Assembly (NCBI GenBank): GCA_017303975.1 | Contig: JAFLBG010000030.1 | Location: forward strand, 1 to 45,492 | From: Bacteroidota bacterium | Lineage (GTDB): Bacteria; Bacteroidota; Bacteroidia; JAFLBG01 | Length of the DNA: 45,492 bases | Direction of reading: 5' to 3' | Shown: positions 9,348-19,184 of the stretch, piece after piece | Numbering within the stretch: the stretch's first letter is position 1 | Layout of the letters: every line of letters starts with the position of its first letter | The notes under the pieces: model-generated | What the model was told of the DNA's origin: nothing | Seen by the model: the letters and a program-made list of their open reading frames with translations, nothing else | Database searches by the model: none | Position numbers and translations under genes: made by a program

Positions 9348-10163
9348 TTAATACTGCTCGTTTTTGTTAGGAAAATCTTTAGTTTTCACGTCTTTGATAT
9401 AATTGGAAACAGCGCCTTGTATTTGGTCGTATAGGTTTAAGTACCTGCGTAAAAAACGAGGACTGAATTCTTTGTTAATTCCTAACATGTCGTGTAACAC
9501 TAACACTTGTCCATCCACCCCGCCACCTGCACCAATTCCTATAACAGGGATAGATATTTTTTTTGCAACAGCTTCAGCTAGTTTGGCCGGAATTTTTTCT
9601 AGTACCACAGCAAAACACCCTATACTTTCAAGGATTAACGCGTCTTGTATAAGTTTTTCAGCTTCTTCGTTTTCTTGTGCACGAACAGTGTAAGTACCAA
9701 ATTTATAAATTGATTGCGGGGTAAGCCCCAAATGCCCCATTACAGGTATTCCGGCAGATAAAATGCGTGAAATAGACTCTTTTATTTCTTCTCCACCTTC
9801 TAGTTTTACAGCATGTACCCCAGATTCTTTCATAATTCGAATAGCTGAATTTAATGCTTCTTTCGAATTCCCTTGATACGAACCAAATGGTAAGTCAACT
9901 ACAATCAGTGCTCTGTCTATTGCTCTTACTACAGAAGATGCGTGGTATATCATTTGATCTAAGGTAATGGGCAATGTGGTTTCGTGCCCAGCCATTACAT
10001 TGGATGCAGAATCTCCTACAAGTATTACATCAATACCTGCACTATCTACAATTTTTGCCAAAGAATAATCGTATGATGTGAGCATTGAAATTTTTTCGCC
10101 ACTGCGTTTCATTTCTTGCAATACGTTTGTGGTTACTTTTTTTACTTCTTTATGTACTGACAT
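9348..10163 (-). CDS. panB: 3-methyl-2-oxobutanoate hydroxymethyltransferase
   Basis: First committed step of pantothenate (and so coenzyme A) synthesis: transfers a hydroxymethyl group from 5,10-methylene-tetrahydrofolate to 2-oxoisovalerate. 271 residues, normal length. Visible landmarks are [14 protein letters not shown] (27-40), the metal ligand D51 in [10 protein letters not shown]90 in [10 protein letters not shown]120 in [15 protein letters not shown] (143-150) and the catalytic Glu189 in VLEKIP. All are intact. The ATG lies 4 bases downstream of the dihydroorotase-like gene's stop, so the two are almost certainly co-transcribed. Confidence 0.96.
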   Translation of the reverse strand: MSVHKEVKKVTTNVLQEMKRSGEKISMLTSYDYSLAKIVDSAGIDVILVGDSASNVMAGHETTLPITLDQMIYHASSVVRAIDRALIVVDLPFGSYQGNSKEALNSAIRIMKESGVHAVKLEGGEEIKESISRILSAGIPVMGHLGLTPQSIYKFGTYTVRAQENEEAEKLIQDALILESIGCFAVVLEKIPAKLAEAVAKKISIPVIGIGAGGGVDGQVLVLHDMLGINKEFSPRFLRRYLNLYDQIQGAVSNYIKDVKTKDFPNKNEQY

Positions 10164-10167
10164 GATT

Positions 10168-11436
10168 CTAGCTATTTAAATGCACTTGATTATTATTTAT
10201 AATCCCAATTACTTTCCCTGTTAATTTTGCTCCAATAAACGGAGTGTTTTTCGATTTCGATTTTATGTTTTTTTCTTCTACAGTCCATTCGGCTGAAGGG
10301 TCGAATAGTGTTAGGCAAGCCAATGATTTTTCTGAAATTGTTACAGGTGCTTGATTTGTTATTGCTCTTGGTTGAACAGTTATTGCATTGATTAATTGCG
10401 ATAAATTTTCTTTGCCTAAAGCGGTGTTGCTTACTGCAAATGCAGTTTCTAAACCAATCATTCCAAATGCTGCCATGTCAAATTCTACATTTTTGCTTTC
10501 TGTGTCTTCTGGAGAATGGTCGCTGGTAATGCAGTTGATTGTTCCTTCAGCAATTCCTTTTTTTAGTGCTGCTATATCTTCTTTGCTTCTTAGAGGAGGA
10601 AGCACTTTGCAGTTTGTATTGAAATCTGTAAGGTTTGAATCGTCTAACAATAAATTATAAGCATTTACAGATGCCGTTATTTTTAATTTTTTCTTTTTAG
10701 CTTCTTTAATTTGTTCCACTGATTTTTTTGTAGATATCGGACCAATATGAAGCGCAGCGTTACAGTATTCTGCAATTGCAATATTTCGTTGTACAATTAC
10801 TTCTTCTGCAAGTGCTGGTAAGCCTTTTAAACCAAGGGAGGTGCTTGTTGCACTTTCATTCATTTTGCCATCGTGTGCAATTGTACTGTCGTTGCAGTAG
10901 GTAATAATTGATCCTTTAAACAGTTGAGCATATTGTAGTGCACGAATTAGTAATCCGGAATTTTTCATAGATTTTTTGTCGTCACTAAAAGCAATAGCGC
11001 CAGATTGGTGCATGTCGTATAGTTCTGCAATGTCCTTTCCTTCCTGGTTTTCTGAAATTGAACCTATAGGCAGGATAGCTACAATTTTTCCTTTTGCTTT
11101 GTTTAATACGTATTCAATTTGAGCTTTAGAAGAAAGTGTGGGATTGGTAGATGGCATAACCGCTACATGCGTAAATCCGCCTTGTGCAGCAGATTGTATG
11201 CCGGAGTTAATATCTTCTTTGTATTCAAACCCGGGGTCGCATAAGTTAGCTTGCATATCAAACCATCCGGCTGATACGTGCAAATTTTTAGCTGAAATTA
11301 CTTTTGTGTTTTTATCAGCCTTAATACCCTTTTTTAGTTGTTCAATTACTCCGTTTTTAACGAGTATATCTACTTGTTTGCCATTAAATGGAGATTGTGC
11401 ATCAATTATGGTTGCAGATTGAATGAGTATGTTCAT
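10168..11436 (-). CDS. Dihydroorotase-like protein lacking the metal-binding histidines
   Basis: 422 residues, with the overall layout of class I dihydroorotase (amidohydrolase fold): [19 protein letters not shown] (57-75), [24 protein letters not shown] and ITSDHSPED (303-311). Active enzymes carry D-x-H-x-H near the start of the barrel; here the positions read D60, Q62, N64. The substrate-binding arginine two residues on is C66. The later metal histidines are also changed (ITYCND at 178-183; LHIGPIST at 229-236 where H is expected before the final S/T). D306 is kept. It therefore looks catalytically inactive, or it acts by another mechanism. From memory, Bacteroidota carry such paralogues and automatic annotation names them PyrC. 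A partner role with another pyrimidine enzyme is inference. Confidence 0.85.
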   Translation of the reverse strand: MNILIQSATIIDAQSPFNGKQVDILVKNGVIEQLKKGIKADKNTKVISAKNLHVSAGWFDMQANLCDPGFEYKEDINSGIQSAAQGGFTHVAVMPSTNPTLSSKAQIEYVLNKAKGKIVAILPIGSISENQEGKDIAELYDMHQSGAIAFSDDKKSMKNSGLLIRALQYAQLFKGSIITYCNDSTIAHDGKMNESATSTSLGLKGLPALAEEVIVQRNIAIAEYCNAALHIGPISTKKSVEQIKEAKKKKLKITASVNAYNLLLDDSNLTDFNTNCKVLPPLRSKEDIAALKKGIAEGTINCITSDHSPEDTESKNVEFDMAAFGMIGLETAFAVSNTALGKENLSQLINAITVQPRAITNQAPVTISEKSLACLTLFDPSAEWTVEEKNIKSKSKNTPFIGAKLTGKVIGIINNNQVHLNS

Positions 11437-11499
11437 TTGTTTGATACTAAATACCTTACAAATCTATTAAATATATTGAATTTAGAAGGAATTGTAGCC

Positions 11500-12210
11500 T
11501 TATTTAGTTCCAACTTCCTGATATCGTAAAATCCCACCCCAAAGGCTCATTTGTTCTAAAACAAAGTTTTGACGACCTCTTACATAGCCCGATGGCGCTT
11601 TGATTGAAAATTTTCTTGGATTGGGCAATACAGCTGCAATAAGTGCCGATTCTGTTCTGCTAAGTTTATGGGCATCTTTTTTGAAAAAATATTTTGCAGT
11701 AGCCTGCGCACCATATACGCCATCGCCCATTTCAATTATGTTTAAATATACTTCCATGATGCGTTGCTTATTCCAACATAATTCAATAAGAAAAGTAAAA
11801 TACACTTCTAATCCTTTACGTATCCAACTTCTGCCGGGCCAAAGAAAAACGTTCTTTGCTGTTTGTTGGCTAATGGTACTTGCGCCTCTTTTTTTCTTAT
11901 GCTTCTCGTTGTGTTTCATTGCTTTTTCAATGGCTTCAAAGTCAAAGCCATTGTGCTTTAAAAAATTTTGATCTTCAGAACAAACTACGGCTAATTGCAA
12001 ATTATTAGGGATTTTGTCAAACGAAACCCAATCTTTTTTTAATCGCAGCTCTTTTCCTTCTGTAATTTGCTCAACACAACGAATAAGCATTAATGGAGTG
12101 AATGGTACCGGTACAAAGCGAAACAAAATAACGGAAAGTATGCTTAGGATGAGAAACCCAAGAAACAGTTTGAGTAAAAATTTGAATATTTTATGAAAAA
12201 ACTTTTTCAT
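11500..12210 (-). CDS. mtgA: Monofunctional biosynthetic peptidoglycan transglycosylase
   Basis: 236 residues with one N-terminal membrane anchor (about 9-34) and a GT51 domain facing the periplasm. It polymerises lipid II glycan strands. The catalytic motif [13 protein letters not shown] (78-90, Glu79) is present, then [13 protein letters not shown] (108-120), [13 protein letters not shown] and [10 protein letters not shown] (second glutamate near 160). There is no transpeptidase domain, as expected for MtgA. It sits between a membrane TPR protein gene (27-base gap) and the dihydroorotase-like gene (63-base gap). Confidence 0.94.
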   Translation of the reverse strand: MKKFFHKIFKFLLKLFLGFLILSILSVILFRFVPVPFTPLMLIRCVEQITEGKELRLKKDWVSFDKIPNNLQLAVVCSEDQNFLKHNGFDFEAIEKAMKHNEKHKKKRGASTISQQTAKNVFLWPGRSWIRKGLEVYFTFLIELCWNKQRIMEVYLNIIEMGDGVYGAQATAKYFFKKDAHKLSRTESALIAAVLPNPRKFSIKAPSGYVRGRQNFVLEQMSLWGGILRYQEVGTK

Positions 12211-12237
12211 GCTAGCAATAGGCCTGTTCCTATTAAT

Positions 12238-14109
12238 TTATTTTATTGGGGAGTGTTTTTGCTTTAATTGTGTAAAGTATATCTCTTTTTCTTTGTTCCC
12301 ATTCTTTTGGCAAGCCATGATAGCGTTGTCATATACATTTAGTGCACTTGGTTTTATTTTAAGCGCTTTTTCGTAAAACAAAATAGCATTTTTCAAGTCA
12401 CCTTTATTGTGGTAACTAGCGCCAATATTGGCAATGGCGTCAGAGTGATTTTTGTCTAAAGCTTCTACTTTAAGAAAATATTCCAGTGCTTTGTCGTAGT
12501 CTTTTGCATTAAAACTTATTACGCCCAAATTGTTTAGTGCGTTGGTGTATTTTGGATTTAGTTCCAATGTTTTTAAATACACTTCTTTTGCATTTGCAAA
12601 ATCGCCCATGCCGTAATAGCTAACTCCTAGGTTGTAGTATGCATCGGGGTCTTTGTCGTATATCTTCAATCCATTTTTAAAGTACTCAACAGATTTTCCA
12701 TAAAAAGCTGCTTTCTCTTGCGGATTAGTGCTTATTTCCGCTTGTGTCCGGTATTCACTGGCTAAGGAGAACTGTGCTCTGGCGCTATTGGGAGAAGTGA
12801 TAACACCTGATTTAAACAGTTCAAAATTGTTTTTCCAAACTTTGTTTCTAGGTATTGTAATAGAAGAATAAATTAATAGAATTGGGATAATAAGAATAAG
12901 TGTTTTGGAGCTTTTCTGAAATACATTTTTATTTATTTGGCTTACTAAAAGCGGAAATGCGAAGCAAAAAGCTAATGATGGTGCAAATAAAAATCGTTCG
13001 CCAAAGGTTGCACCAATTTTAACTGCCAAGTTGGAAACAAGAAATAGAGTCAAAAAGAAAAAAACAAAACTAAATGCCAAGAAATCCTTTTTGAAAAAAT
13101 TTACAGCGGAATAAATAATTAATCCAATGTATGTAGTTAATGATAACAAGGCTTTCCAGTCTGAAAAATTAACCAATGTAATTTGATTGTATGAATAGTC
13201 CCAACTAAGTGGGTATGGAATAAATAGCATAAATAAATATTTTCCCAAATGAACCATGTTCGTTGCAAACATTTCCATAGGTGTTTTTGCAGCCATGAGT
13301 GCGTTATTCATTACAATTATTTTTTCATTAAACGTAATGCTTGTCATAACTTGAGAACGTATAATGACGTATAGAAACATTATACCTATATATGGCAGCG
13401 AGGTTTTAATTATTTCTGCAATTGTTTTTGTAGAAAAAAAGAATAATAATATCGCTATGATAATGCCAAACATAAGCCCGGTTTCCTTACTAAAACAAGC
13501 TAATCCAAAGAATAAAATGGATAAAATGTAATTGTTTTTTTTCTGAGTTGTTAAGTACTTGAATACATAATAAAAGGAAATTACACCAAACATAAAGCTT
13601 AGCAATTCATCTCTACTCTTAATGTTTGCAACTACTTCGGTATGTATCGGATGAAATGTAAAAAGTAGCGCCCCCGTAAGAGCCATTAATGGTGTAAATT
13701 TTTCGTTGGTTAGTTTAAGGAGAAATAAAAAAACAAATACACAGGTAATGCCATAAAATACAATATTAAAAAAATGAGAAACGTGCGGATTCAAGCCGAA
13801 TAGCTGCACTTCAATCATAAAATTTAATAAGGCAATGGGACGATATTGTGCATCGTTAAACCCATTGAAGCCATGTAAAGATCCTTTGTTGAATATATCT
13901 GATAAAGCTGAAAAACCTTGTTGGATATAGGTATTCTTACGTGTGTAAATGTCGTCATCCAAGGCGTAATCATGTCCTAATGTATTTCCATAAAGTAAAA
14001 ATGCACAAATAAATAGGATGCCTGCAATTACGCTATTTTTCCATGGTAAAGTATTTGATGGAGTTGTTTTTTTTGCTGTGTTTTTTTGTACTTTCTTATT
14101 GGCAGACAT
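12238..14109 (-). CDS. Multi-pass membrane protein with C-terminal TPRs (GT-C / TMTC-like)
   Basis: I place the start at the ATG at 14109 (MSANKKVQKN, 623 residues); a second ATG 12 codons upstream (14145) is possible. About ten membrane segments cover residues 25-410. The first outside loop carries DYALDDDIYTRKN with the acidic pair typical of GT-C glycosyltransferases, and the next has FHPIHTEVVANIKSRDELLSF, the TMTC/ArnT-like region. The C-terminus holds at least three clear TPRs (DAYYNLGVSYYGMGDFANAKEVY and the following units) and ends soluble. Relatives transfer sugars, often mannose, to exported proteins from a lipid carrier; substrate unknown. A paralogue of similar design lies at 17286-19181. 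Confidence 0.8.
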   Translation of the reverse strand: MSANKKVQKNTAKKTTPSNTLPWKNSVIAGILFICAFLLYGNTLGHDYALDDDIYTRKNTYIQQGFSALSDIFNKGSLHGFNGFNDAQYRPIALLNFMIEVQLFGLNPHVSHFFNIVFYGITCVFVFLFLLKLTNEKFTPLMALTGALLFTFHPIHTEVVANIKSRDELLSFMFGVISFYYVFKYLTTQKKNNYILSILFFGLACFSKETGLMFGIIIAILLFFFSTKTIAEIIKTSLPYIGIMFLYVIIRSQVMTSITFNEKIIVMNNALMAAKTPMEMFATNMVHLGKYLFMLFIPYPLSWDYSYNQITLVNFSDWKALLSLTTYIGLIIYSAVNFFKKDFLAFSFVFFFLTLFLVSNLAVKIGATFGERFLFAPSLAFCFAFPLLVSQINKNVFQKSSKTLILIIPILLIYSSITIPRNKVWKNNFELFKSGVITSPNSARAQFSLASEYRTQAEISTNPQEKAAFYGKSVEYFKNGLKIYDKDPDAYYNLGVSYYGMGDFANAKEVYLKTLELNPKYTNALNNLGVISFNAKDYDKALEYFLKVEALDKNHSDAIANIGASYHNKGDLKNAILFYEKALKIKPSALNVYDNAIMACQKNGNKEKEIYFTQLKQKHSPIK

Positions 14110-14192
14110 GTAATCTGATATTGAATTTTGATGTAAATAAAACAACTTGTAAGCATAAAAATAAATATTTACTATGTATTTTAGTGCATCTT

Positions 14193-14813
14193 ATGGATAA
14201 AGAGATTTTAGCTACTCATACATTGCCTGTAATGGAGCGTTTTTATACGTTGCAGGGAGAAGGATTTTATTCGGGCAATGCTGCTTATTTTATAAGATTG
14301 GGTGGCTGTGATGTCGGCTGTCATTGGTGCGATGTAAAAGAAAGTTGGGATAGTAGTTTGCATCCTAACGTGGCAATTACTGATTTAGTAGAGGATGCCG
14401 TTAAATCTGGCACTAATATTGTTGTAATTACCGGAGGAGAGCCATTAATGCATGATTTAACACTTTTAACTAAACTGTTGCAAGATAAAGGACTTGTAGT
14501 CAATTTAGAAACATCCGGAGCACATGCTATTTCCGGAGTGTATAATTGGATTTGTTTATCGCCCAAGAAATTTAAACAACCATTACCTCCTTTATTTGAC
14601 AAAGCAAACGAGCTGAAAATTATAGTGTTTAATAAAGATGATTTTAAATGGGCAGAGGAAAATGCAAAACGTGTAGGTGGAAATTGTAAACTGTATTTGC
14701 AACCCGAGTGGGATAAAAAAGATAAAGTATTGCCTTTGATTATTGAGTATATTCAGCAAAATCCTAAATGGCAATTGTCTTTACAAACACATAAATATAT
14801 TAACATACCATAA
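14193..14813 (+). CDS. queE: 7-carboxy-7-deazaguanine synthase
   Basis: Radical SAM enzyme that contracts the ring of 6-carboxytetrahydropterin to make the 7-deazaguanine core of queuosine. I start at the ATG at 14193 (MDKEILATHTLPVMERFYTLQGEG), giving 206 residues; the longer frame upstream is hydrophobic and unlike the family. QGEG (21-24), the compact cluster motif C39-x3-C43-x2-C46 (CDVGCHWC), TGGEP (80-84), ETSGA (106-110) and the C-terminal LSLQTHKYINIP are all typical. No other queuosine genes are adjacent. It is divergent from the membrane TPR gene. Confidence 0.94.
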   Translation: MDKEILATHTLPVMERFYTLQGEGFYSGNAAYFIRLGGCDVGCHWCDVKESWDSSLHPNVAITDLVEDAVKSGTNIVVITGGEPLMHDLTLLTKLLQDKGLVVNLETSGAHAISGVYNWICLSPKKFKQPLPPLFDKANELKIIVFNKDDFKWAEENAKRVGGNCKLYLQPEWDKKDKVLPLIIEYIQQNPKWQLSLQTHKYINIP

Positions 14814-14821
14814 CCTTTTAA

Positions 14822-14850
14822 TTCCCTCCTTGAGGAGGGTTAGGGAGGTG
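14822..14850. repeat. CCCTCC-TTGA-GGAGGG palindrome (intergenic repeat type)
   Basis: A 6-bp GC-rich stem (14824-14829 with 14834-14839) and a second GGGAGG (14843-14848) lie in the 51-base gap between queE and the next gene. The block is far richer in G and C than its surroundings and has no T-run, so it is a poor rho-independent terminator. From memory, similar TCCCTCCTT..GGAGGGTTAGGGAGG blocks are scattered in Bacteroidota genomes. The purine-rich end may also resemble a distant ribosome site, but it is about 16 bases from the ATG. Confidence 0.55.
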
Positions 14851-14864
14851 TTATAAATCAAATT

Positions 14865-16808
14865 ATGAGAAAACTATTTTTACATTTTATACTAATTTTC
14901 TTTATAGGTAATAGTGTATTGGCGCAAATACCTCCAAAATATTCTACCACCAGCTCAAAGGCAATTAAATACTACGAAAGCGCAACAAAATATTTTGATG
15001 CTCGAGACAATGAGAAAACCATATCGGAAGCATACAAGGCAATAGAGAAGGATCCGAATTTTATGGAGCCTTATTACCTAATTGCAGATGCGTATGTAGA
15101 TAGCAGGAAACTTGATAAAGCGTTGGAGTTGTACGAAAGAAGCTTTGGTGTAAACCCCAATTACTATCCCAATGCGTATTATACTGCAGGTGCTATTGCT
15201 ATTAATATGGGACAATACGAAAAGTGCAAACTTTTTTTAGAAAAATTTTTGAAATTCCCTAATGTCAACGAAGTGTTTAAAGGTACTTCCGAAAAGTATC
15301 TTTTGGATTGCGATTTTGCTATTCAGGCAATGAGATCTCCGGTTCCTTTTAATCCAATTAATTTAGAAGGTGCTATTAATACTATCGATCACGAATATTT
15401 TCCTTCTATTACTGCCGATGGAAAAACTTTTTTGTTTACAAGAAACTTAAAAGACGCAACAGCTCCTGCGGGTTATCAAGAAGATTTTTTTGTAAGTAAG
15501 AAGAATGAATCCGGCTGGCAGCAGGCTTTGCCAATAGGAACACCTATAAACACGCTCGATAACGAAGGAGCTCCTACAATTTCGGCAGACGGGCAAATAT
15601 TGATTTTTGCTGCTTGTAACAGGCCGGATGGCGCAGGTAGTTGCGATTTGTATTTTTCTCGTAAAGTAGGAGAGAAGTGGACAAAGCCAATGAATATGGG
15701 CGCTCCAATCAACACTCGAAATTGGGAGACGCAGCCTTGTTTTTCTTCCGATGGTAAAACACTTTATTTTGTAAGAGGAACAGTTACTCGCGAAGGAATA
15801 AAAAATCAAGATATTTATGTGTGTGAACTAAAAGCAGATGGCACTTGGAGTACGCCACTTTCTCTTGGCGCCACCATCAATTCACCTGAAAGAGAAGAGT
15901 CTGTTTTTATTCACCCGGATAATCAAACGCTATACTTTGCTTCTAATGGACATCCAGGAATGGGAGGTATGGATATTTATGTTTCTCGTAAGCTTGCAGA
16001 CGGCAAGTGGTCCACACCCATTAATTTGGGTTATCCAATAAATACCTACAGTGATGAGAATAGTTTGTTGGTAGGACCCGATGGTAAGCTGGCTTATTTT
16101 GCTTCCGGAAGAGAAGGAGGGAAGGGTGGTTTAGATTTGTATCAATTTGAATTGTATGATAAAATTCGCCCCGAGAATTTAACGTATGTAAAAGGTAAGG
16201 TTTTTGATAGCAGAACAAAAAAGCCTGTTAGTGCATTGTTTGAGTTGGTTGATTTGTCAACTTCTAAAATCGTTTTAGAGTCAGAGTCAAATATGGGTAA
16301 CGGTGAATTTTTAGTTTGCTTAACCGCAAATAAAAATTATGCGTTGAATGTTTCTAAAAACGGGTATTTGTTTTACTCCGAAAATTTTTCGTTAAAGGAT
16401 GTGATGGCGGATATCAGCAAGCCTTTTCAAATGGATGTACCTTTGCAACCTATTGATACCGGCATGTCTGTTGAGTTGAAGAATGTTTTTTTTGAAACAG
16501 GGAAATTTGATTTAAAGCCTGAATCTGTTGTGGAGTTAGACAAGTTAGTAGCGTTTATGAATAGGAATAAAAATTTGAAAATTGAAATCAGCGGACATAC
16601 CGACAATGTGGGTGATAAGAAAGCGAATCAGCAATTGTCGGAGAATCGTGCTAAATCTGTATCTGAGTATTTAGTGAAAAAAGCTGTTGATTCTACTCGA
16701 ATTATTTATAAAGGATATGGAGACGCAAAACCTAAAGTAGATAACAACAGCGATAGTAATAGAGCTAAAAACCGAAGAACTGAATTTAAGATAGTATCAA
16801 AAATGTAG
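14865..16808 (+). CDS. TPR - PD40 propeller - CRD - OmpA protein (PorE-like architecture)
   Basis: 647 residues. A signal peptide ends after VLA (residue 20). TPR-like helices run from about 30 to 150 (AYKAIEKDPNFMEPYYLIADAY). A PD40/WD40-like propeller follows (about 175-430) with repeated EYFPSITADGKTFLFT, EGAPTISADGQILIFA and TQPCFSSDGKTLYFV. Next comes a carboxypeptidase-regulatory domain (about 437-525, VKGKVFDSRTKKPVSA). The C-terminus is OmpA-like and peptidoglycan-binding (about 535-647), with SGHTDNVG, NQQLSENRAKSV and NRRTEF. This is the domain order of T9SS PorE, which ties the secretion complex to peptidoglycan. Known PorE is a lipoprotein, but the cleavage region here (NSVLAQIPP) has no cysteine, so it may be a paralogue. 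Confidence 0.85.
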   Translation: MRKLFLHFILIFFIGNSVLAQIPPKYSTTSSKAIKYYESATKYFDARDNEKTISEAYKAIEKDPNFMEPYYLIADAYVDSRKLDKALELYERSFGVNPNYYPNAYYTAGAIAINMGQYEKCKLFLEKFLKFPNVNEVFKGTSEKYLLDCDFAIQAMRSPVPFNPINLEGAINTIDHEYFPSITADGKTFLFTRNLKDATAPAGYQEDFFVSKKNESGWQQALPIGTPINTLDNEGAPTISADGQILIFAACNRPDGAGSCDLYFSRKVGEKWTKPMNMGAPINTRNWETQPCFSSDGKTLYFVRGTVTREGIKNQDIYVCELKADGTWSTPLSLGATINSPEREESVFIHPDNQTLYFASNGHPGMGGMDIYVSRKLADGKWSTPINLGYPINTYSDENSLLVGPDGKLAYFASGREGGKGGLDLYQFELYDKIRPENLTYVKGKVFDSRTKKPVSALFELVDLSTSKIVLESESNMGNGEFLVCLTANKNYALNVSKNGYLFYSENFSLKDVMADISKPFQMDVPLQPIDTGMSVELKNVFFETGKFDLKPESVVELDKLVAFMNRNKNLKIEISGHTDNVGDKKANQQLSENRAKSVSEYLVKKAVDSTRIIYKGYGDAKPKVDNNSDSNRAKNRRTEFKIVSKM

Positions 16809-16810
16809 TT

Positions 16811-17284
16811 CTAAAATCCTTTTGTAAAATGATGCGTGTAGTCAATCAAAAACGTGCAGCACAGTAGTATTGAATGCAGCGCGATTATTTTTGTGTAATA
16901 TGCATTTCTGCCGGCAATATTTATAATTCCCCAAAGCGATAGTATAATAGCCAAGCACGATTGTAACCAAACCGATTTAATTAAATAATCTAAAATGGTA
17001 ATATGTGTTTTTAGTTGAGAATCTTCTTGATTAAGCGCATAAATGTTTGATGAAAACTCTCCGGTTTTTTTATTCTTTGTTGTCTTTAATTTTGTTTTGT
17101 AAATGCTTTCTTTTTTATCTACTGCCATTTTGTATGGTAGAATGTAATACCCAATATAACTGACAAATAGAACAAAGAATACAATAGTAGGATATAATCC
17201 ATACTTTCTTTTTCTATGGTTGTTTTTGTAAATAACAATGATGTTGATTGTAAGTAGTAGTAGGATGATTATAATTATTTCCAT
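16811..17284 (-). CDS. Small four-helix membrane protein of unknown function
   Basis: 157 residues. Four hydrophobic segments are visible (about 2-18, 31-50, 104-124, 130-147) with a basic and polar stretch between the second and third (KKESIYKTKLKTTKNKKTGE). No motif is recognised. Its start is one base after the stop of the upstream membrane TPR gene, so the two are translationally coupled and probably act together. It is convergent with the OmpA-family gene; the two stop codons are 2 bases apart. Confidence 0.65.
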   Translation of the reverse strand: MEIIIIILLLLTINIIVIYKNNHRKRKYGLYPTIVFFVLFVSYIGYYILPYKMAVDKKESIYKTKLKTTKNKKTGEFSSNIYALNQEDSQLKTHITILDYLIKSVWLQSCLAIILSLWGIINIAGRNAYYTKIIALHSILLCCTFLIDYTHHFTKGF

Positions 17285-17285
17285 T

Positions 17286-19181
17286 TTATTTACAGTATGT
17301 GTCTAACATTTGTTTAGCCCCGGAAAAGTTTAATTGCAATGCTTTTCCCCAATCATCACAAGCCCCTTTTAGGTCGTTTGTGTAATATTTTACAGCAGCG
17401 CGGTTGCTATATGCTTCGCTATAATTAGGATTCAGCTCAATTGCTTTATTGTAATTTTCAAGCGCAAGCGGATAGTTTTTTAAATAGTAGTAAGACACGC
17501 CTCTGTTGGAATAAGCATCGGCATAATCTGGTTTTAGTTGAATGGTTCTATCAAAATCTTTTATTGCTCCTTCGTAATCTTGTAGAGTGTATTTTACCAA
17601 TCCTCTGTTGTGTAGCCCAACAAAAAAGGTGCTGTCGTTTTCTATGGCTTTGGTGTAATCTTCAATTGCTCCCTTATAATCTTTCATATTTCTTTTGCAG
17701 GAAGCTCTATTGTTGTAGGGTAATTGATAGTTTGAGTCTAAGGCAATGGCTTTGCTATAATCTTTTATGGCAGTTTCATAGTCTTTTAAATTGTAGCTAA
17801 TGTTGCCTCTATTATTAAATGCTTCTGCAAAAGTGGAGTCGTATTTAATGCCTTCATTAAAATCTTTCATTGCCGCATCGTATTGTTTTAGCTCACTTTC
17901 AACCGCTGCTCTTACCCAATAAGGATGTGCTACTTCCGGATTTTTTTTAATTACATCCGAAAACAATACAGTAACATCTTTCCATAACATCGTTTGTTGG
18001 TAGGTAAGACCTGTAAATACAAGGAAAATAACTGCTATTACATATCCTATTATTTTTTTCTTTATAAAATGTTGATACAAGTTGCCAACAATAAAACCAA
18101 GTCCAATAAAGGGTATATACGAGTATCTATCTGCTGCAATGGTTCGCCCTATCGGAATTAATTGAATAGTAAGCGATATGGAAAACAGAAAAAATAGCAA
18201 GCCGAACAGGATTTCTTTTTTTAGAAATTTTATTTTGTAGATATACCATCCAAGTGCTATAAGTGCGAGTGCAGAAATGTAATATTCCACGGGTAATAAT
18301 CCATCTGCTTTGGCAGGGTAATAATACATTGCACATAAATTAATTGGAGCAATAAATTTTACTACATAAAAAAGAATTGCGTATGCAATAAGAAAAGGTC
18401 GGTCTGTTATAGGAAATGGAGGCCCCATGTTGGTAGCACCTGCTTCTTTTTGCGAATCGATTGCTACAACTCCAAATACAATAGAAATAAGAAGTAGCAG
18501 TACAATAGGTAAATAATTTTTTAAAGAATGTTTTTCTTTTTGCTGATACCACGTAATACAAGCTAATACCAATGGAAGAGTAATTGCTGCCGATTTGCTT
18601 AATATAGATAGTACAAAGAATAGAAGTACATAAATAAATTGTATTATTTTTTTTGTATTGAGATAGGATAAATAAAATTTAATGGAGAGTAAATAGAAAA
18701 ACGAGTAGAGTACATCTTTGCGTTCCGAAATCCACGCAACCGACTCTACATGCATTGGATGCAGCGCAAAGACCGCTGCTGTAATAATCGAAATGTTTTT
18801 TTGCTTACTTATGCTGTTTACAATTTGGAAAACTAAAAGCGTATTAAGCAAATGAAATAGCAGATTTATTGTTTTATATCCTTTCGGATTTAATTGCCAA
18901 AAATGATAGTCTAGTGCATAAGATAAAATAGTAATGGGCTGATAGTTTCCAATGTAATAATTGGTAAACATTTTTTTAATGTTCGTTGAATTTAATTGTT
19001 TGATGTCATCATTGTTTAGTACGTATTGATGGTCATCCCAATTGGTAAGAAAATTGTTTTGTAGAGAAGGGTAATAAGTGAAAAATGTAATTACTAACAA
19101 AAGACCCAACCAAACTGCACCTATTTTTTTTTGAGTACTTGGTATTTGTACAGCAGGGGATTTCTTTGTTTTGCTGCTCAT
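17286..19181 (-). CDS. Multi-pass membrane protein with six C-terminal TPRs (GT-C / TMTC-like)
   Basis: 631 residues. A basic cytosolic N-terminus is followed by about ten membrane segments (25-400). The first outside loop has NWDDHQYVLNNDDIKQLN, the acidic signature of GT-C lipid-sugar-dependent glycosyltransferases. ALHPMHVESVAWISERKDVLYSFFYLL is the most recognisable TMTC-type stretch. Residues ~425-620 carry six TPRs (AEAFNNRGNISYNLKDYETAIKDYSKAI and so on). A protein O-glycosylation role is inferred from family resemblance; substrate unknown. It is in an operon with the NlpC/P60 gene (3-base gap) and the four-helix protein (1-base gap). Confidence 0.8.
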   Translation of the reverse strand: MSSKTKKSPAVQIPSTQKKIGAVWLGLLLVITFFTYYPSLQNNFLTNWDDHQYVLNNDDIKQLNSTNIKKMFTNYYIGNYQPITILSYALDYHFWQLNPKGYKTINLLFHLLNTLLVFQIVNSISKQKNISIITAAVFALHPMHVESVAWISERKDVLYSFFYLLSIKFYLSYLNTKKIIQFIYVLLFFVLSILSKSAAITLPLVLACITWYQQKEKHSLKNYLPIVLLLLISIVFGVVAIDSQKEAGATNMGPPFPITDRPFLIAYAILFYVVKFIAPINLCAMYYYPAKADGLLPVEYYISALALIALGWYIYKIKFLKKEILFGLLFFLFSISLTIQLIPIGRTIAADRYSYIPFIGLGFIVGNLYQHFIKKKIIGYVIAVIFLVFTGLTYQQTMLWKDVTVLFSDVIKKNPEVAHPYWVRAAVESELKQYDAAMKDFNEGIKYDSTFAEAFNNRGNISYNLKDYETAIKDYSKAIALDSNYQLPYNNRASCKRNMKDYKGAIEDYTKAIENDSTFFVGLHNRGLVKYTLQDYEGAIKDFDRTIQLKPDYADAYSNRGVSYYYLKNYPLALENYNKAIELNPNYSEAYSNRAAVKYYTNDLKGACDDWGKALQLNFSGAKQMLDTYCK

Positions 19182-19184
19182 TTA

